Part shown: in pieces, positions 13,710 to 22,610 of the stretch
Layout: each line of letters opens with the position of its first letter
Numbering within the stretch: position 1 is the first letter of the stretch
The notes under the pieces: model-generated
What the model was told of the DNA's origin: nothing
Seen by the model: the letters and a program-made list of their open reading frames with translations, nothing else
The model's database searches: none
Made by a program: the position numbers and the translations under genes
Source of the DNA: Xenorhabdus eapokensis
GTDB lineage: Bacteria > Pseudomonadota > Gammaproteobacteria > Enterobacterales > Enterobacteriaceae
DNA length: 64,000 nt
NCBI RefSeq assembly: GCF_001908105.1
Contig: NZ_MKGQ01000001.1
Span: forward strand, 284,990-348,989
Direction of reading: 5' to 3'

Positions 13710-14603
13710 ATGAAAAAAGTTGGTTTGAGAATTGATGTGGACACTTATCAAGGCACTAAGGAAGGTGTACCACGGTTGCTTGAAGTGTTACAAAAGCACC
13801 ATATTCAAGCCAGCTTTTTCTTCAGTGTTGGTCCAGACAATATGGGGCGTCATTTATGGCGCCTGTTGCGTCCGAAGTTTCTCTGGAAGATGCTGAGATC
13901 AAATGCGGTGTCTCTCTATGGTCTGGATATTTTGTTGGCTGGTACAGCTTGGCCAGGGAAAAAAATCGCAAAAGATTTAGGGCATTTGATGAAACAAACA
14001 ATGGATGCAGGCCATGAAGTGGGTTTACATGCATGGGATCACCAAGGTTGGCAGGCAAAAGCCGGGCGTTGGTCGGAGAAGGAATTAACAGAACAGGTGA
14101 AGTTAGGGGTTGACGCTTTGGCAAAGGCAACAGGGAAAGCCGTCACATGCTCAGCCGTTGCGGGTTGGCGAGCCGATGAACGTGTTCTGGCTGTTAAACA
14201 GCGTTTTGGTTTTGATTACAACAGCGATTGCCGCGGAACACATCCATTCAGGCCACTTTTACCTGATGGACAAGTGGGAACTGTACAAATTCCTGTCACA
14301 TTACCTACCTATGATGAAGTTGTTGGAACACAAGTCAGCGATGCAGATTTTAATCGCTTTATTCTTGAAGCGATTAAAAGTGATCATGGAGTTCCTGTTT
14401 ATACGATCCATACCGAAGTCGAAGGGATGTCGAAATCTGAACAGTTTGCGACATTGCTGGATATGCTCCATCAACAAGATATTCAGTTCTGTAAATTAAG
14501 CCATTTGTTACCAGAAAATAGGGATACGCTCCCTGTTGGGAAAATTGTTCGTGCGGATTTTCCTGGTCGTGAAGGCTGGTTAGGTTGCCAACAAGAGGTA
14601 TAA
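13710..14603 (+). CDS. arnD: 4-deoxy-4-formamido-L-arabinose-phosphoundecaprenol deformylase
   Basis: NodB-type polysaccharide deacetylase that removes the formyl group from the undecaprenyl-linked sugar. Metal-binding features include [10 protein letters not shown] near the N terminus and [12 protein letters not shown]. From the ATG at 13710 there are 297 residues (E. coli 296). GGGAAGGG lies about 5 bases upstream, and a TTG 33 bases upstream gives an extension absent in homologues. The C-terminal [12 protein letters not shown] is conserved. Confidence 0.95.
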   Translation: MKKVGLRIDVDTYQGTKEGVPRLLEVLQKHHIQASFFFSVGPDNMGRHLWRLLRPKFLWKMLRSNAVSLYGLDILLAGTAWPGKKIAKDLGHLMKQTMDAGHEVGLHAWDHQGWQAKAGRWSEKELTEQVKLGVDALAKATGKAVTCSAVAGWRADERVLAVKQRFGFDYNSDCRGTHPFRPLLPDGQVGTVQIPVTLPTYDEVVGTQVSDADFNRFILEAIKSDHGVPVYTIHTEVEGMSKSEQFATLLDMLHQQDIQFCKLSHLLPENRDTLPVGKIVRADFPGREGWLGCQQEV

Positions 14604-14608
14604 CGCAG

Positions 14609-16270
14609 ATGTTGAATACTCGGACGAGTAAAGCAGGAGCCGCTCTGATGGCTCTTTTTTTTGTTCTTACTTACTTATTGCCTCTGAATAGTCGTCTATT
14701 ATGGCAACCGGATGAGACTCGGTATGCTGAAATTAGTCGGGAAATGTTGCAACGTGGGGATTGGATCGTCCCTTACTTCTTGGATATTCGCTATTTTGAA
14801 AAACCAGTAGCAGGATATTGGATCAACAATATTAGCCAGTGGATTTTTGGAGACAGTAATTTTGCTGTTCGTTTTGGCTCTGTGTTCAGTATCCTAATCA
14901 GCACATTTCTTCTTTATCGTTTGGCAATAATGATGTGGCAATGTCGCCAGACGGCTTTCGTTTCCAGCCTGATTTATATTTCCATGTTTATTGTTTTTTC
15001 CATTGGCACTTACAGTGTCCTCGATCCTATGTTTTCTTTATGGATCACAGCAGGAATTGTGAGCTGTTATTGGGTGCTTAAGGCGGTGGCGATCCAAGAA
15101 CGAATTTTGGCATGGTCTGTTTTGGGATTGGCCTGTGGGATGGCTTTTATGACAAAAGGGTTTCTGGCATTGGCGTTACCCGTGATTGCCATGCTGCCCA
15201 TAACGATATACCAGAGACGCTTTTGGGAAATGGTTCGTTTTGGGCCTCTTGCCGTGATTTTTGCTATTTTAATCAGCCTGCCGTGGGTGATTGCAATTGC
15301 TGCGCGTGAGCCGGATTACTGGCATTATTTCTTTTGGGTAGAGCATATACAGCGTTTTGCTTCTGAGAAAGCGCAGCATATTGCACCTATTTGGTATTAT
15401 TTACCCATATTGATCTTAGGCGTGATCCCGTGGTTAGGATTACTACCAGGTGCTTTAATCAAAAGCTGGCAAGAGAAAAAAAGTCATCCGGAAATGTTTT
15501 TCTTGTTTTGCTGGTTTGTTGTTCCATTGATATTTTTTAGCATCGCAAAAGGAAAATTGCCGACTTACGTTTTACCCTTTATCGGCCCTTTAGCATTGAT
15601 GATGGCAAAATATGGTGTCGATTGTGTCAAAAATGGCAATATGAATGCGTTGAAAATAAATGGATTAATGAATGTTTTTATCGGATTAATCGCCATTTTA
15701 GCCCTTTTTGCTATGGAAACCTTAAAATCTCCTCCACTTTATCAACCTGATGAATGGTTGAAATGGATTATGGGAATTATTGCCTTTGGTGTTTGGGGGG
15801 GGATTGGTTTTCTTTGTTTTATTCACGATGGTAAATATTGGCTATGGGCTGCCGCTTGTTCAATTATGCTCAGTTTATCTATAGGTAGCGCATTACCTGA
15901 CAAGACAATCAATTCCAAACTTCCTCAGCATTTTATTCAACAAAACAAAAAAGAGTTAGCTGATAGTCAATATATTTTGACCCAATCGGTTGGCGTTGGT
16001 TCGGCGATTGCGTGGGAATTAAAACGCAGTGATATTTATCTACTCGATCGTCCAGGGGAATTAAAATATGGGCTTGATTATCCTGACAGCCGATACCGAT
16101 ATATCACGGAGAAAGCATTTCCTGCGTGGCTGGCGAAAGCACGTAAAAAAGGTCAAGTTGCTGTTGTTTTCCTATTACCCTCAGGAGGTGAATTGTCTGA
16201 ATTACCAGAACCCGATTTTGTGCGGCGTAATCATAGATTCGTGCTTGTGATTTATAAGAAACAGCCATGA
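14609..16270 (+). CDS. arnT: lipid A 4-amino-4-deoxy-L-arabinose transferase
   Basis: GT-C glycosyltransferase in the inner membrane that moves L-Ara4N from undecaprenyl phosphate to lipid A, lowering surface negative charge and giving resistance to polymyxin-like peptides. From the ATG at 14609 there are 553 residues (E. coli 550), with about 12 membrane helices and the periplasmic acidic motif QPDETRYAEISREML near residue 33. AGAGG lies 10 bases upstream; the start is just inside the arnD 3' junction. An unbroken run of eight G occurs at 15795-15802. Confidence 0.95.
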   Translation: MLNTRTSKAGAALMALFFVLTYLLPLNSRLLWQPDETRYAEISREMLQRGDWIVPYFLDIRYFEKPVAGYWINNISQWIFGDSNFAVRFGSVFSILISTFLLYRLAIMMWQCRQTAFVSSLIYISMFIVFSIGTYSVLDPMFSLWITAGIVSCYWVLKAVAIQERILAWSVLGLACGMAFMTKGFLALALPVIAMLPITIYQRRFWEMVRFGPLAVIFAILISLPWVIAIAAREPDYWHYFFWVEHIQRFASEKAQHIAPIWYYLPILILGVIPWLGLLPGALIKSWQEKKSHPEMFFLFCWFVVPLIFFSIAKGKLPTYVLPFIGPLALMMAKYGVDCVKNGNMNALKINGLMNVFIGLIAILALFAMETLKSPPLYQPDEWLKWIMGIIAFGVWGGIGFLCFIHDGKYWLWAAACSIMLSLSIGSALPDKTINSKLPQHFIQQNKKELADSQYILTQSVGVGSAIAWELKRSDIYLLDRPGELKYGLDYPDSRYRYITEKAFPAWLAKARKKGQVAVVFLLPSGGELSELPEPDFVRRNHRFVLVIYKKQP

Positions 16271-16614
16271 GCAGCAATATAATATTATTGATTTTGGTTA
16301 GCTTGCTGACTTGTGCGGGGCAATTATGCCAGAAGCAGGCGGTTAGTTGTTGGCAGGAAAAAGATACCCCGCATAAAGTGGTATTGATGGTGATATGGCT
16401 GTCCAGTGCTATTCTTCTGTTAAGTATAGGAATGATATTTTGGTTGCGATTATTGCAATTTTTTCCACTGAGCATTGCTTATCCTATGCTTAGTATAAAT
16501 TTTGTTATAGTGACTTTGATTGGGCAATTTTTATATCAGGAAAAGGTGGGGTTAAAGCACTGGATGGGGGTTTTTGCCATTATGTTTGGCATCTTATTGA
16601 TGAGCTTAAGTTAA
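16267..16614 (+). CDS. arnE: 4-amino-4-deoxy-L-arabinose-phosphoundecaprenol flippase subunit ArnE
   Basis: Small four-helix membrane protein (115 residues) of the EamA/SMR-like type. With ArnF it is thought to flip undecaprenyl-P-Ara4N to the periplasmic face. It overlaps arnT by 4 bases (ATGA) and abuts arnF. Motifs such as [13 protein letters not shown] and [18 protein letters not shown] are typical. Confidence 0.92.
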   Translation: MSSNIILLILVSLLTCAGQLCQKQAVSCWQEKDTPHKVVLMVIWLSSAILLLSIGMIFWLRLLQFFPLSIAYPMLSINFVIVTLIGQFLYQEKVGLKHWMGVFAIMFGILLMSLS

Positions 16615-17000
16615 TGAAAGGTTATCTTTGGGGAATTGCGAATGTTCTGCTGATCACTGTAGCGCAATTGTTACTGAAATGGGGAGTTGCCCGTCTGCCA
16701 GAACTTACGTTATCAATGCATTGGCTGGATATCAACTGGCTTTGGGCGAATCATAATCCTTTGCTGATGGTTATGGCTGGATTGGCGGGTTATGCACTAT
16801 CCATGTTATGTTGGTTTTTTACATTGCAATATTTGGCGTTAAATAAAGCGTACCCTCTTATTAGTTTGAGTTATGTCTTTGTTTATTTAATGGCGGTTTT
16901 ACTACCTTGGTTTAATGAAACTATTTCGCTGTTAAAAACGTTGGGATTTTTTTTCATCTTATTGGGCGTTTGGTTAATCAGCAAACCAGAAGCAAAATAG
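16614..17000 (+). CDS. arnF: 4-amino-4-deoxy-L-arabinose-phosphoundecaprenol flippase subunit ArnF
   Basis: 128-residue partner of ArnE with four predicted helices and the stretch [19 protein letters not shown]. Last gene of arnBCADTEF; the start overlaps the arnE stop by one base (TAATG). nlpC starts 41 bases downstream on the same strand and may be read through from the operon. Confidence 0.92.
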   Translation: MKGYLWGIANVLLITVAQLLLKWGVARLPELTLSMHWLDINWLWANHNPLLMVMAGLAGYALSMLCWFFTLQYLALNKAYPLISLSYVFVYLMAVLLPWFNETISLLKTLGFFFILLGVWLISKPEAK

Positions 17001-17041
17001 TAAAAGTTTGTTGTTTCTATGTGGTGATTGAGGAAAAAGTG

Positions 17042-17545
17042 ATGACTGAGGGAAAGCGGATAGTAATAAGTATAAAGCATTTATGCTTATTATTGAGTTT
17101 CGTTCTTATTGGATGTAGCAATCCTGTTTCCAGGCCTGACTCGTCTCCACTGAAGGTGGCTCTCTCTGATCCGATAAGAGTTATTGCTCAGTTAAAAGAT
17201 CAACTTGAACGATGGCAGAATACGCCCTATCGCTATGGTGGCATGGATAGACGTGGTATCGATTGTTCCGGTTTTGTGTACCGAACTTTTTCTGATCGCT
17301 TTGGTATCCAGCTTCCTCGCACGACCAGTGAACAAACACAAATAGGCACGCGGATAAGTAAAGATGATCTGAGGCCAGGGGATTTGGTTTTTTTCAAAAC
17401 CGGCAGTGGAAAAAGTGGATTGCATGTGGGTATTTACGAGATTAATAATCAGTTTATTCACGCATCCACAAGTAAGGGCGTAATACGTTCATCTCTTGAT
17501 AATGTGTATTGGCATCGTGTTTTTTGGCAAGCCCGTAGGATTTAA
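17042..17545 (+). CDS. nlpC: NlpC/P60 family lipoprotein endopeptidase
   Basis: Predicted lipoprotein peptidoglycan endopeptidase. From the ATG at 17042 there are 167 residues: a signal peptide ending in the lipobox LIGC, a linker, then the NlpC/P60 domain with catalytic cysteine in GIDCSGFVYRTF and histidine in LHVGIYEINNQFIHAS. GAGGAA lies 6 bases before the ATG; a TTG start 72 bases upstream would run into arnF and bury the signal peptide. In E. coli nlpC follows btuD; here the arn operon lies between them. Confidence 0.92.
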   Translation: MTEGKRIVISIKHLCLLLSFVLIGCSNPVSRPDSSPLKVALSDPIRVIAQLKDQLERWQNTPYRYGGMDRRGIDCSGFVYRTFSDRFGIQLPRTTSEQTQIGTRISKDDLRPGDLVFFKTGSGKSGLHVGIYEINNQFIHASTSKGVIRSSLDNVYWHRVFWQARRI

Positions 17546-17615
17546 CGTCACTGCCATCTTATTGTTTTATTATAAATAGGATTCCGAAATATTGGTGTTA
17601 TTTTGGATTACGTGC

Positions 17616-17981
17616 TTATTCTTCACAATGTAGGAACGTCTTGAGCTCAGGCAAGTGTCCATTTTCCCGGAATTTAGCGGGCGTAGTATTAAAATGTTTT
17701 TTAAATATTCGGGTAAATGTAGCTTGAGAGCTAAAACCATATTGAAGAGCAATATCAAGAATGGGTAAGTTGCCTTCACGTAAAGATCTGGCCGCTTCAT
17801 GAAGACGACGACGGCGCACATATTGACCTAACGTACAGCCTTTCAATTCCTTAAAAATTCGTTGTAAGTGCCATTTTGAGTAACCACTTTTGTGGGCTAT
17901 AGCATCTATTTTGATGCCTTCAGTCCGTTGAAGTTGGCTTTCTAACCATCTTACAATATCGTTGATAATATTTTCTAACAT
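17616..17981 (-). CDS. MarA/SoxS/RamA-like AraC-family activator
   Basis: Stand-alone AraC-type DNA-binding protein of 121 residues with two helix-turn-helix segments: IDAIAHKSGYSKWHLQRIFKE (about 29-49) and ILDIALQYGFSSQATFTRIFKK (about 78-99). There is no ligand-binding domain, as in MarA, SoxS, RamA and Proteus PqrA, which activate efflux and stress genes. The ATG at 17981 is chosen because GGAAGG lies 7 bases upstream. It converges on nlpC and diverges from the membrane protein at 18107. Which member of the group it is cannot be settled from sequence alone. Confidence 0.88.
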   Translation of the reverse strand: MLENIINDIVRWLESQLQRTEGIKIDAIAHKSGYSKWHLQRIFKELKGCTLGQYVRRRRLHEAARSLREGNLPILDIALQYGFSSQATFTRIFKKHFNTTPAKFRENGHLPELKTFLHCEE

Positions 17982-18106
17982 GTTTACCTTCCACATGGGC
18001 GAGGGTTTGCTAAAAATACACAGACTAATAATTAGTAAAGTTATGTGTGAGCCATTTTAAGAATTTCTTTTTTATCGTATACGCAAAATGTGCGGTCGAG
18101 GATGTC

Positions 18107-18739
18107 ATGCAGTCGGATATTATCTATTTAACCAGAAAGCTGACTTTTTTTATTTTCTACGCATTAGTGATAGCAGGAGTTACAGGTTTACTCTTTTTGG
18201 ATGTTAATTACCTGAAAAATGGTGTTCGGGAAGATTCACTGACTGAGATTTTTCAGGAGTTAACGTTGCTGATTATTGCTGTTTTGTTGTTTTATGAAGT
18301 AAAGAAAAATGTAAAACTGCGCCCGTCATTGGTATTAATGGCTGGTTTTTTCAGTTGTCTTCTGATTAGAGAATTAGATATCTATTTTGATAATCTCTTT
18401 TTTCATGGTGCATGGTCATGGTTTGCCATTCCGCTCGCTTTAGTCTGTATTGGTTACGCCTGTAAAAATGGGCAGCAAACTTTTGCCGGACTCGTCCATT
18501 TCACACGTCACCAAAGCTATCCGATGATGGCTTGTGGCCTGTTGTGTGTACTGGTGTTTTCCCGTTTATTTGGCATGGGGGCGCTATGGCAGGGACTGAT
18601 GGATGAACATTTTAACCGGACGGTTAAAAATATGGTGGAAGAAGGCTGTGAAATGTTGGGTTATGCTCTGTGTTTTATTGCTACACTTTGGTATCTTCCT
18701 TCAGCCCGCAAACAGCGTATTTCTAAAAATATTCATTAA
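18107..18739 (+). CDS. integral membrane protein of unknown function
   Basis: I do not recognise this gene. From the ATG at 18107 (GAGG at 18098-18101) it encodes 210 residues with about six hydrophobic segments. Acidic and polar residues lie beside or inside membrane segments: REDSLTEIFQE (near 41-51), IRELDIYFDN (near 102-111) and MVEEGCEMLGYALCF (near 177-191). Such repeated acid-rich motifs can mark a metal or proton site, but this is inference. A GTG at 18047 would add 20 residues. It is divergent from the MarA-like regulator and followed by a terminator. Confidence 0.75.
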   Translation: MQSDIIYLTRKLTFFIFYALVIAGVTGLLFLDVNYLKNGVREDSLTEIFQELTLLIIAVLLFYEVKKNVKLRPSLVLMAGFFSCLLIRELDIYFDNLFFHGAWSWFAIPLALVCIGYACKNGQQTFAGLVHFTRHQSYPMMACGLLCVLVFSRLFGMGALWQGLMDEHFNRTVKNMVEEGCEMLGYALCFIATLWYLPSARKQRISKNIH

Positions 18740-18774
18740 TTTCAAACCATTTTGAACCCAATTTTTACTTATTC

Positions 18775-18814
18775 AAGGCAAAATTTGCCGATCACAACAA
18801 AATTTGCCTTTTTT
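18775..18814 (+). terminator. terminator after the unknown membrane protein
   Basis: AAGGCAAAATTT and AAATTTGCCTT pair with a one-base bulge across a short loop and run into TTTTTT at about 18808-18814. It lies between the membrane protein gene and the convergent end of hmuV. Confidence 0.6.
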
Positions 18815-18854
18815 ATCTGCATCTCACTATAAAAAGGGAATAAATGCTAACCTT

Positions 18855-19649
18855 TTATTGCCGGAGATAGATTTGTGGCTGATGAGTTTCAGGATGCTGC
18901 ATAACACCCAAATCGGCTTGATACCATTGCTTAAGAATATCGTCACGCAGTACATCTTGTGGAGTACCGGAGGCGACTAATCGGCCTTTATGCAATAAGA
19001 TAATCTTATCGGCGTAAAGTGATGCCAGATTCAAATCATGCAGTACACAACAGGCAGCAATCGGCTGCTGTCGTGTCAGGCGGTGAACCAATCGTAATGT
19101 ATGTTGCTGGTGATAAAGATCCAATGCTGACGTGGGTTCATCCAAAAACAGACAAGATTCGGTAGGTTCAGGGTGCCAAAGTTGAGCTAAAACTCTTGCC
19201 AGTTGAACCCGTTGTTGTTCTCCCCCAGATAATTGCTGATAATTCCTGTTTCTCAGCGCTTCACACTCTGTCAGTGCAATCGCTTCATCAATGGCAGTTT
19301 TTTTGTGGGCATTTTCATGGGGAACACGTCCCATAGCGATGACTTCCTCTACGCTAAAGGGAAAGGTGAGGGCGCTATATTGCCGCATGACGGCACGAAT
19401 ACGAGCTAACTGCTGAGTTGGCCAGCGGGAAATGGGAATTCCTTTTAACAGACAATCTCCTGAACTGGGTAGGACATAGCCAGTCAATAGACGCAATAGT
19501 GTTGATTTTCCCGCTCCGTTTGGGCCAATAATTGCTACAACTTCCCCTTGACGCAGGGAAAGGGAAACCTCCTTGATTATCTGACGCTGCCCGATGAAAT
19601 AATTTAAATTTTGCGCTTCAAGTAAATTATTTGACATGATCGGTTCCAT
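18855..19649 (-). CDS. hmuV: hemin ABC transporter ATP-binding protein
   Basis: ATPase of the HmuTUV heme importer. Walker [10 protein letters not shown], signature [16 protein letters not shown], Walker [14 protein letters not shown] and the switch histidine in [13 protein letters not shown] are present. It has 264 residues from the ATG at 19649, which overlaps the hmuU stop by one base (TAATG); an ATG at 19637 would give MSNNLLEAQ and is also plausible. The C-terminal QIYLRQ matches Yersinia HmuV. Last gene of hmuRSTUV. Confidence 0.94.
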   Translation of the reverse strand: MEPIMSNNLLEAQNLNYFIGQRQIIKEVSLSLRQGEVVAIIGPNGAGKSTLLRLLTGYVLPSSGDCLLKGIPISRWPTQQLARIRAVMRQYSALTFPFSVEEVIAMGRVPHENAHKKTAIDEAIALTECEALRNRNYQQLSGGEQQRVQLARVLAQLWHPEPTESCLFLDEPTSALDLYHQQHTLRLVHRLTRQQPIAACCVLHDLNLASLYADKIILLHKGRLVASGTPQDVLRDDILKQWYQADLGVMQHPETHQPQIYLRQ

Positions 19650-20650
19650 TATGAACGGTTTCTTGATGGCTTAAGAATGAGCCATAAAAAATAGGGGGCA
19701 CCGATCAAACCAGTGATGAGGCCTACTGGCATTTCAGCAGGAGAAACTAATGTTCTGGCTAATGTGTCGGCTTTTAACAGAAGACAGGCACCACCTAGGG
19801 CAGATATCGGCAGTAACCAGGTATGATCGCCCCCAAACCGTTGTCTGGCAAGATGCGGGATAACTAACCCAATGAAACCAATGACACCGGTCAAGGCAAC
19901 CGCACATCCAACTAATAAGGCGCTTAACAGCAATAATTGATATTTGGTGCGTTGGACATTAACACCTAAATAGTGCGCTTCTTCATCACCCAGTTGCAGC
20001 AAATTGAGTTTACGTGACTGACTGATTGTCAGTATACAAACAGGAATAATGAGTGATGCCGCAATAGCTAGTGTTGGCCACTCGATTTGACTGAGTGAAC
20101 CCATCATCCAAATGGAAAATTGGCGTAATTGCTGGTCGTTACTGATATAACTCAATACACCAATAAATGATGAACATAGTGCATTAATGGCAATGCCGGC
20201 AAGGAGTAGCTTTGACAGGTTGCCGTGGTTATATTTATTGAGGGTGAATATCAGGGATGATACCAATAAACTGCCGATAAACGCGGCAATAATATGTCCG
20301 TACAATGCAATGCTGGCAGGTAAAGCGAAAGGCAACACAATAAACATTGCGACGGTAAGTGCTGCACCACTACTAATCCCTAATAATCCAGGATCGGCCA
20401 GAGGATTACGGAATAACCCTTGCATGACCGCACCAGATATAGCCAGCGCTCCTCCAATGAGGATCGCCAGCAAAATACGTGGTAACCGAATATTTAACCA
20501 AATTTGCCACTGTGGATCATCCAAAGAGGATTGCCACAGTGTTTTAAAAGAGAGTGGCAATGCCCCCATATTTGCTGAACTAATTGCCAGAAAAAACAAC
20601 AATAAGCTCAGTACTATCACACCGAGACTGGGGGAGCGGGAATGACTCAT
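19649..20650 (-). CDS. hmuU: hemin ABC transporter permease
   Basis: Inner-membrane permease of the FecCD/BtuC family, 333 residues with 8-10 helices. Conserved stretches are [20 protein letters not shown] and [16 protein letters not shown]. Two copies with HmuV and the periplasmic HmuT move heme into the cytoplasm. The start overlaps the hmuT stop by 4 bases and the stop overlaps the hmuV start. Confidence 0.94.
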   Translation of the reverse strand: MSHSRSPSLGVIVLSLLLFFLAISSANMGALPLSFKTLWQSSLDDPQWQIWLNIRLPRILLAILIGGALAISGAVMQGLFRNPLADPGLLGISSGAALTVAMFIVLPFALPASIALYGHIIAAFIGSLLVSSLIFTLNKYNHGNLSKLLLAGIAINALCSSFIGVLSYISNDQQLRQFSIWMMGSLSQIEWPTLAIAASLIIPVCILTISQSRKLNLLQLGDEEAHYLGVNVQRTKYQLLLLSALLVGCAVALTGVIGFIGLVIPHLARQRFGGDHTWLLPISALGGACLLLKADTLARTLVSPAEMPVGLITGLIGAPYFLWLILKPSRNRS

Positions 20651-21465
20651 TGCACTTTCTCCGCGGCATCACGGACTTGTTTCATCACAGCAGGTGTTTG
20701 CAGACCAAATCCAAGCAGGCCCATTTCATCAATAATCACGACCTGTTTTTTCTTTCCTGCGGGTGTGAAATTTAACCCAGGAAGTTGCCAGACTTTATCC
20801 ATTCCACCCAATGTTTTTAGCCCTTCGGTGCTGACGAGTAGTAAGTCCGGCTTGCTGGCAATAACACCTTCTTGAGATAAAGGACGATACCCTTGGAAGC
20901 CTTGCATCGCATTTTTTGCACCAATAGCACGAATAATTTGATCGGCTGCGGTTTTTTGACCTGCGGCCATTGGCATGATACCACCATGACTCATGACAAA
21001 GATGACTTTGGTGGAAATATCTGACGTAGCGATATTTGCGAGTTGTTGCCGATATTGGGCAACCAATGCTTCGCCACGTTTTTCCTGGTTGACCGCCTTA
21101 GCGACGGTCATGATTTTTGCAGGAACGGCTTCTAACGAGGTTTCGCTGGTTACTTTAATGACTTTTACACCGGAATCTTCGACTTGCTTGAGTGTCAGGG
21201 AAGGTTGAGCCGACTCACTTGCAATCACGAGTGATGGGCGCATGGATAGGATCCCTTCTGAATTCAGCATCCTCATATACCCGATATCGGGTAAGGAGAG
21301 TAGTTCCTTGGGATTTTGGCTGGTACTGTCCCTTGCGACAACGTGCTGTCCTTCGCCAAGTGCAAAAACAATTTCAGACACATCGCCACCAATGGTAACA
21401 ATGCGTTCAGCAGAGAACACATTGCAAGAGATGGCAAGCATAAATGTTAGAAGCCATTTTTTCAT
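20647..21465 (-). CDS. hmuT: periplasmic hemin-binding protein
   Basis: Substrate-binding protein that hands heme to HmuUV. From the ATG at 21465 there are 272 residues: a signal peptide of about 19 residues (MKKWLLTFMLAISCNVFSA), then the BtuF/FepB-type fold starting ERIVTIGGDVSEIVFALGEG. The ATG overlaps the hmuS stop (ATGA); a TTG 9 bases upstream was rejected. It sits between hmuS and hmuU with overlapping ends. Confidence 0.94.
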   Translation of the reverse strand: MKKWLLTFMLAISCNVFSAERIVTIGGDVSEIVFALGEGQHVVARDSTSQNPKELLSLPDIGYMRMLNSEGILSMRPSLVIASESAQPSLTLKQVEDSGVKVIKVTSETSLEAVPAKIMTVAKAVNQEKRGEALVAQYRQQLANIATSDISTKVIFVMSHGGIMPMAAGQKTAADQIIRAIGAKNAMQGFQGYRPLSQEGVIASKPDLLLVSTEGLKTLGGMDKVWQLPGLNFTPAGKKKQVVIIDEMGLLGFGLQTPAVMKQVRDAAEKVQ

Positions 21466-22535
21466 GCTACACAAGTTTCCTGTTCTGATTGCAGTTTAGG
21501 TAAAGCAGCAATTTGTTCACGCCATTGAGCTTGTTCAGGAGTGCCTTCAGTGCGTTGGCCGTACAACTGTGCGATTTGGTTGCCACTGGCATCAAACAAT
21601 TCAAGACTGGTGACGAAGCCACAATCGGTTGGCTTGCGGGTCACCCAACTTTCCGCGATGGCACTTTCAATCAGGTGCAGCGTGAAATTGCGGTTGAAAA
21701 TGTTGAGCCATTTCTGGGGAGAATTTTCTTCCTGATAAGGCATCAGACGTTCCAATTTACCCGTGAAAATCTGGACACAACCACGATTTCCGACAAAGAT
21801 CATGATCTCGTTTTGATCTTTATAGGCAACGTCAATAAGTTGAGTGAGCGCTGAATTATCCACACGATAAGCCAAATCATCTTTAACCGCATTGAAAATC
21901 TGCTGGCGGTTAAGATTGTGGCGTTTCATCATGATGAAGAATTGATGAACGTCAGTCATGGCGCGCCATTCCTCATCTAACTGTGCTTTCAGTTGTTCTG
22001 TGACTTTTGCATGTTCAGCTATTTCTTCCGGTTGGATTTCCAGCGCGGGGTTTTCACCAGTCTGATATTTTTCGATCAGTGCATCCCATGCAGCCATATC
22101 GGTGTTGCTGGTGGCATAGACTTTATGCAACGCATCGCCTTGGCGGTCAAAGAATTGAATGCTGTGACGCACTCCATTCTTGGCGGGTTCAATCAAGGAG
22201 AACACGCTGCTCCAGTGATCGAAGAATAGACGCAGGTCAAGCTCACGCGGATTAAGGATCAAACCAACATGTGGGCTAAATTTGGTATTTTCGTAGCGGC
22301 CAATATGTTCATGAACGGCGAAGTCATTACGGGTAATTGCCTTGGTTTCACCAACTGTAGCCAGTTCCTGAAGCAGAGTCGGCGCGTCAATATTCAAACG
22401 TTTTGCGTCGATACCGACACGGCTATGCAATAACTCTCCTTCGCTGACGTTAAGGTAAGCTGCCAGATCGCGGGCATACTTAGCTTTGTTTTCTGCCTTG
22501 GCTTGTAAATAACGTTCATAAAGTGATTGATTCAC
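21462..22535 (-). CDS. hmuS: hemin degradation / handling protein
   Basis: Cytoplasmic protein of the HemS/ChuS/HmuS family that binds imported heme and in homologues helps release iron. The 357 residues begin MNQSLYERYLQAKAENKAKY, close to Yersinia HmuS, and contain the duplicated HemS fold with FDRQGDALHKVYAT in the first half and LFDASGNQIAQLYGQRTEG in the second. The start codon is GTG, with AAGGAG about 8 bases upstream. It lies 75 bases after hmuR and overlaps hmuT. Confidence 0.94.
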   Translation of the reverse strand: MNQSLYERYLQAKAENKAKYARDLAAYLNVSEGELLHSRVGIDAKRLNIDAPTLLQELATVGETKAITRNDFAVHEHIGRYENTKFSPHVGLILNPRELDLRLFFDHWSSVFSLIEPAKNGVRHSIQFFDRQGDALHKVYATSNTDMAAWDALIEKYQTGENPALEIQPEEIAEHAKVTEQLKAQLDEEWRAMTDVHQFFIMMKRHNLNRQQIFNAVKDDLAYRVDNSALTQLIDVAYKDQNEIMIFVGNRGCVQIFTGKLERLMPYQEENSPQKWLNIFNRNFTLHLIESAIAESWVTRKPTDCGFVTSLELFDASGNQIAQLYGQRTEGTPEQAQWREQIAALPKLQSEQETCVA

Positions 22536-22610
22536 AGTTGCTAGCTCCTTAAAAAACGGGGTTTAAAAACAATTTTTTTCTAAAATTGAGATAATAGTTT
22601 GTTTGTTCTT

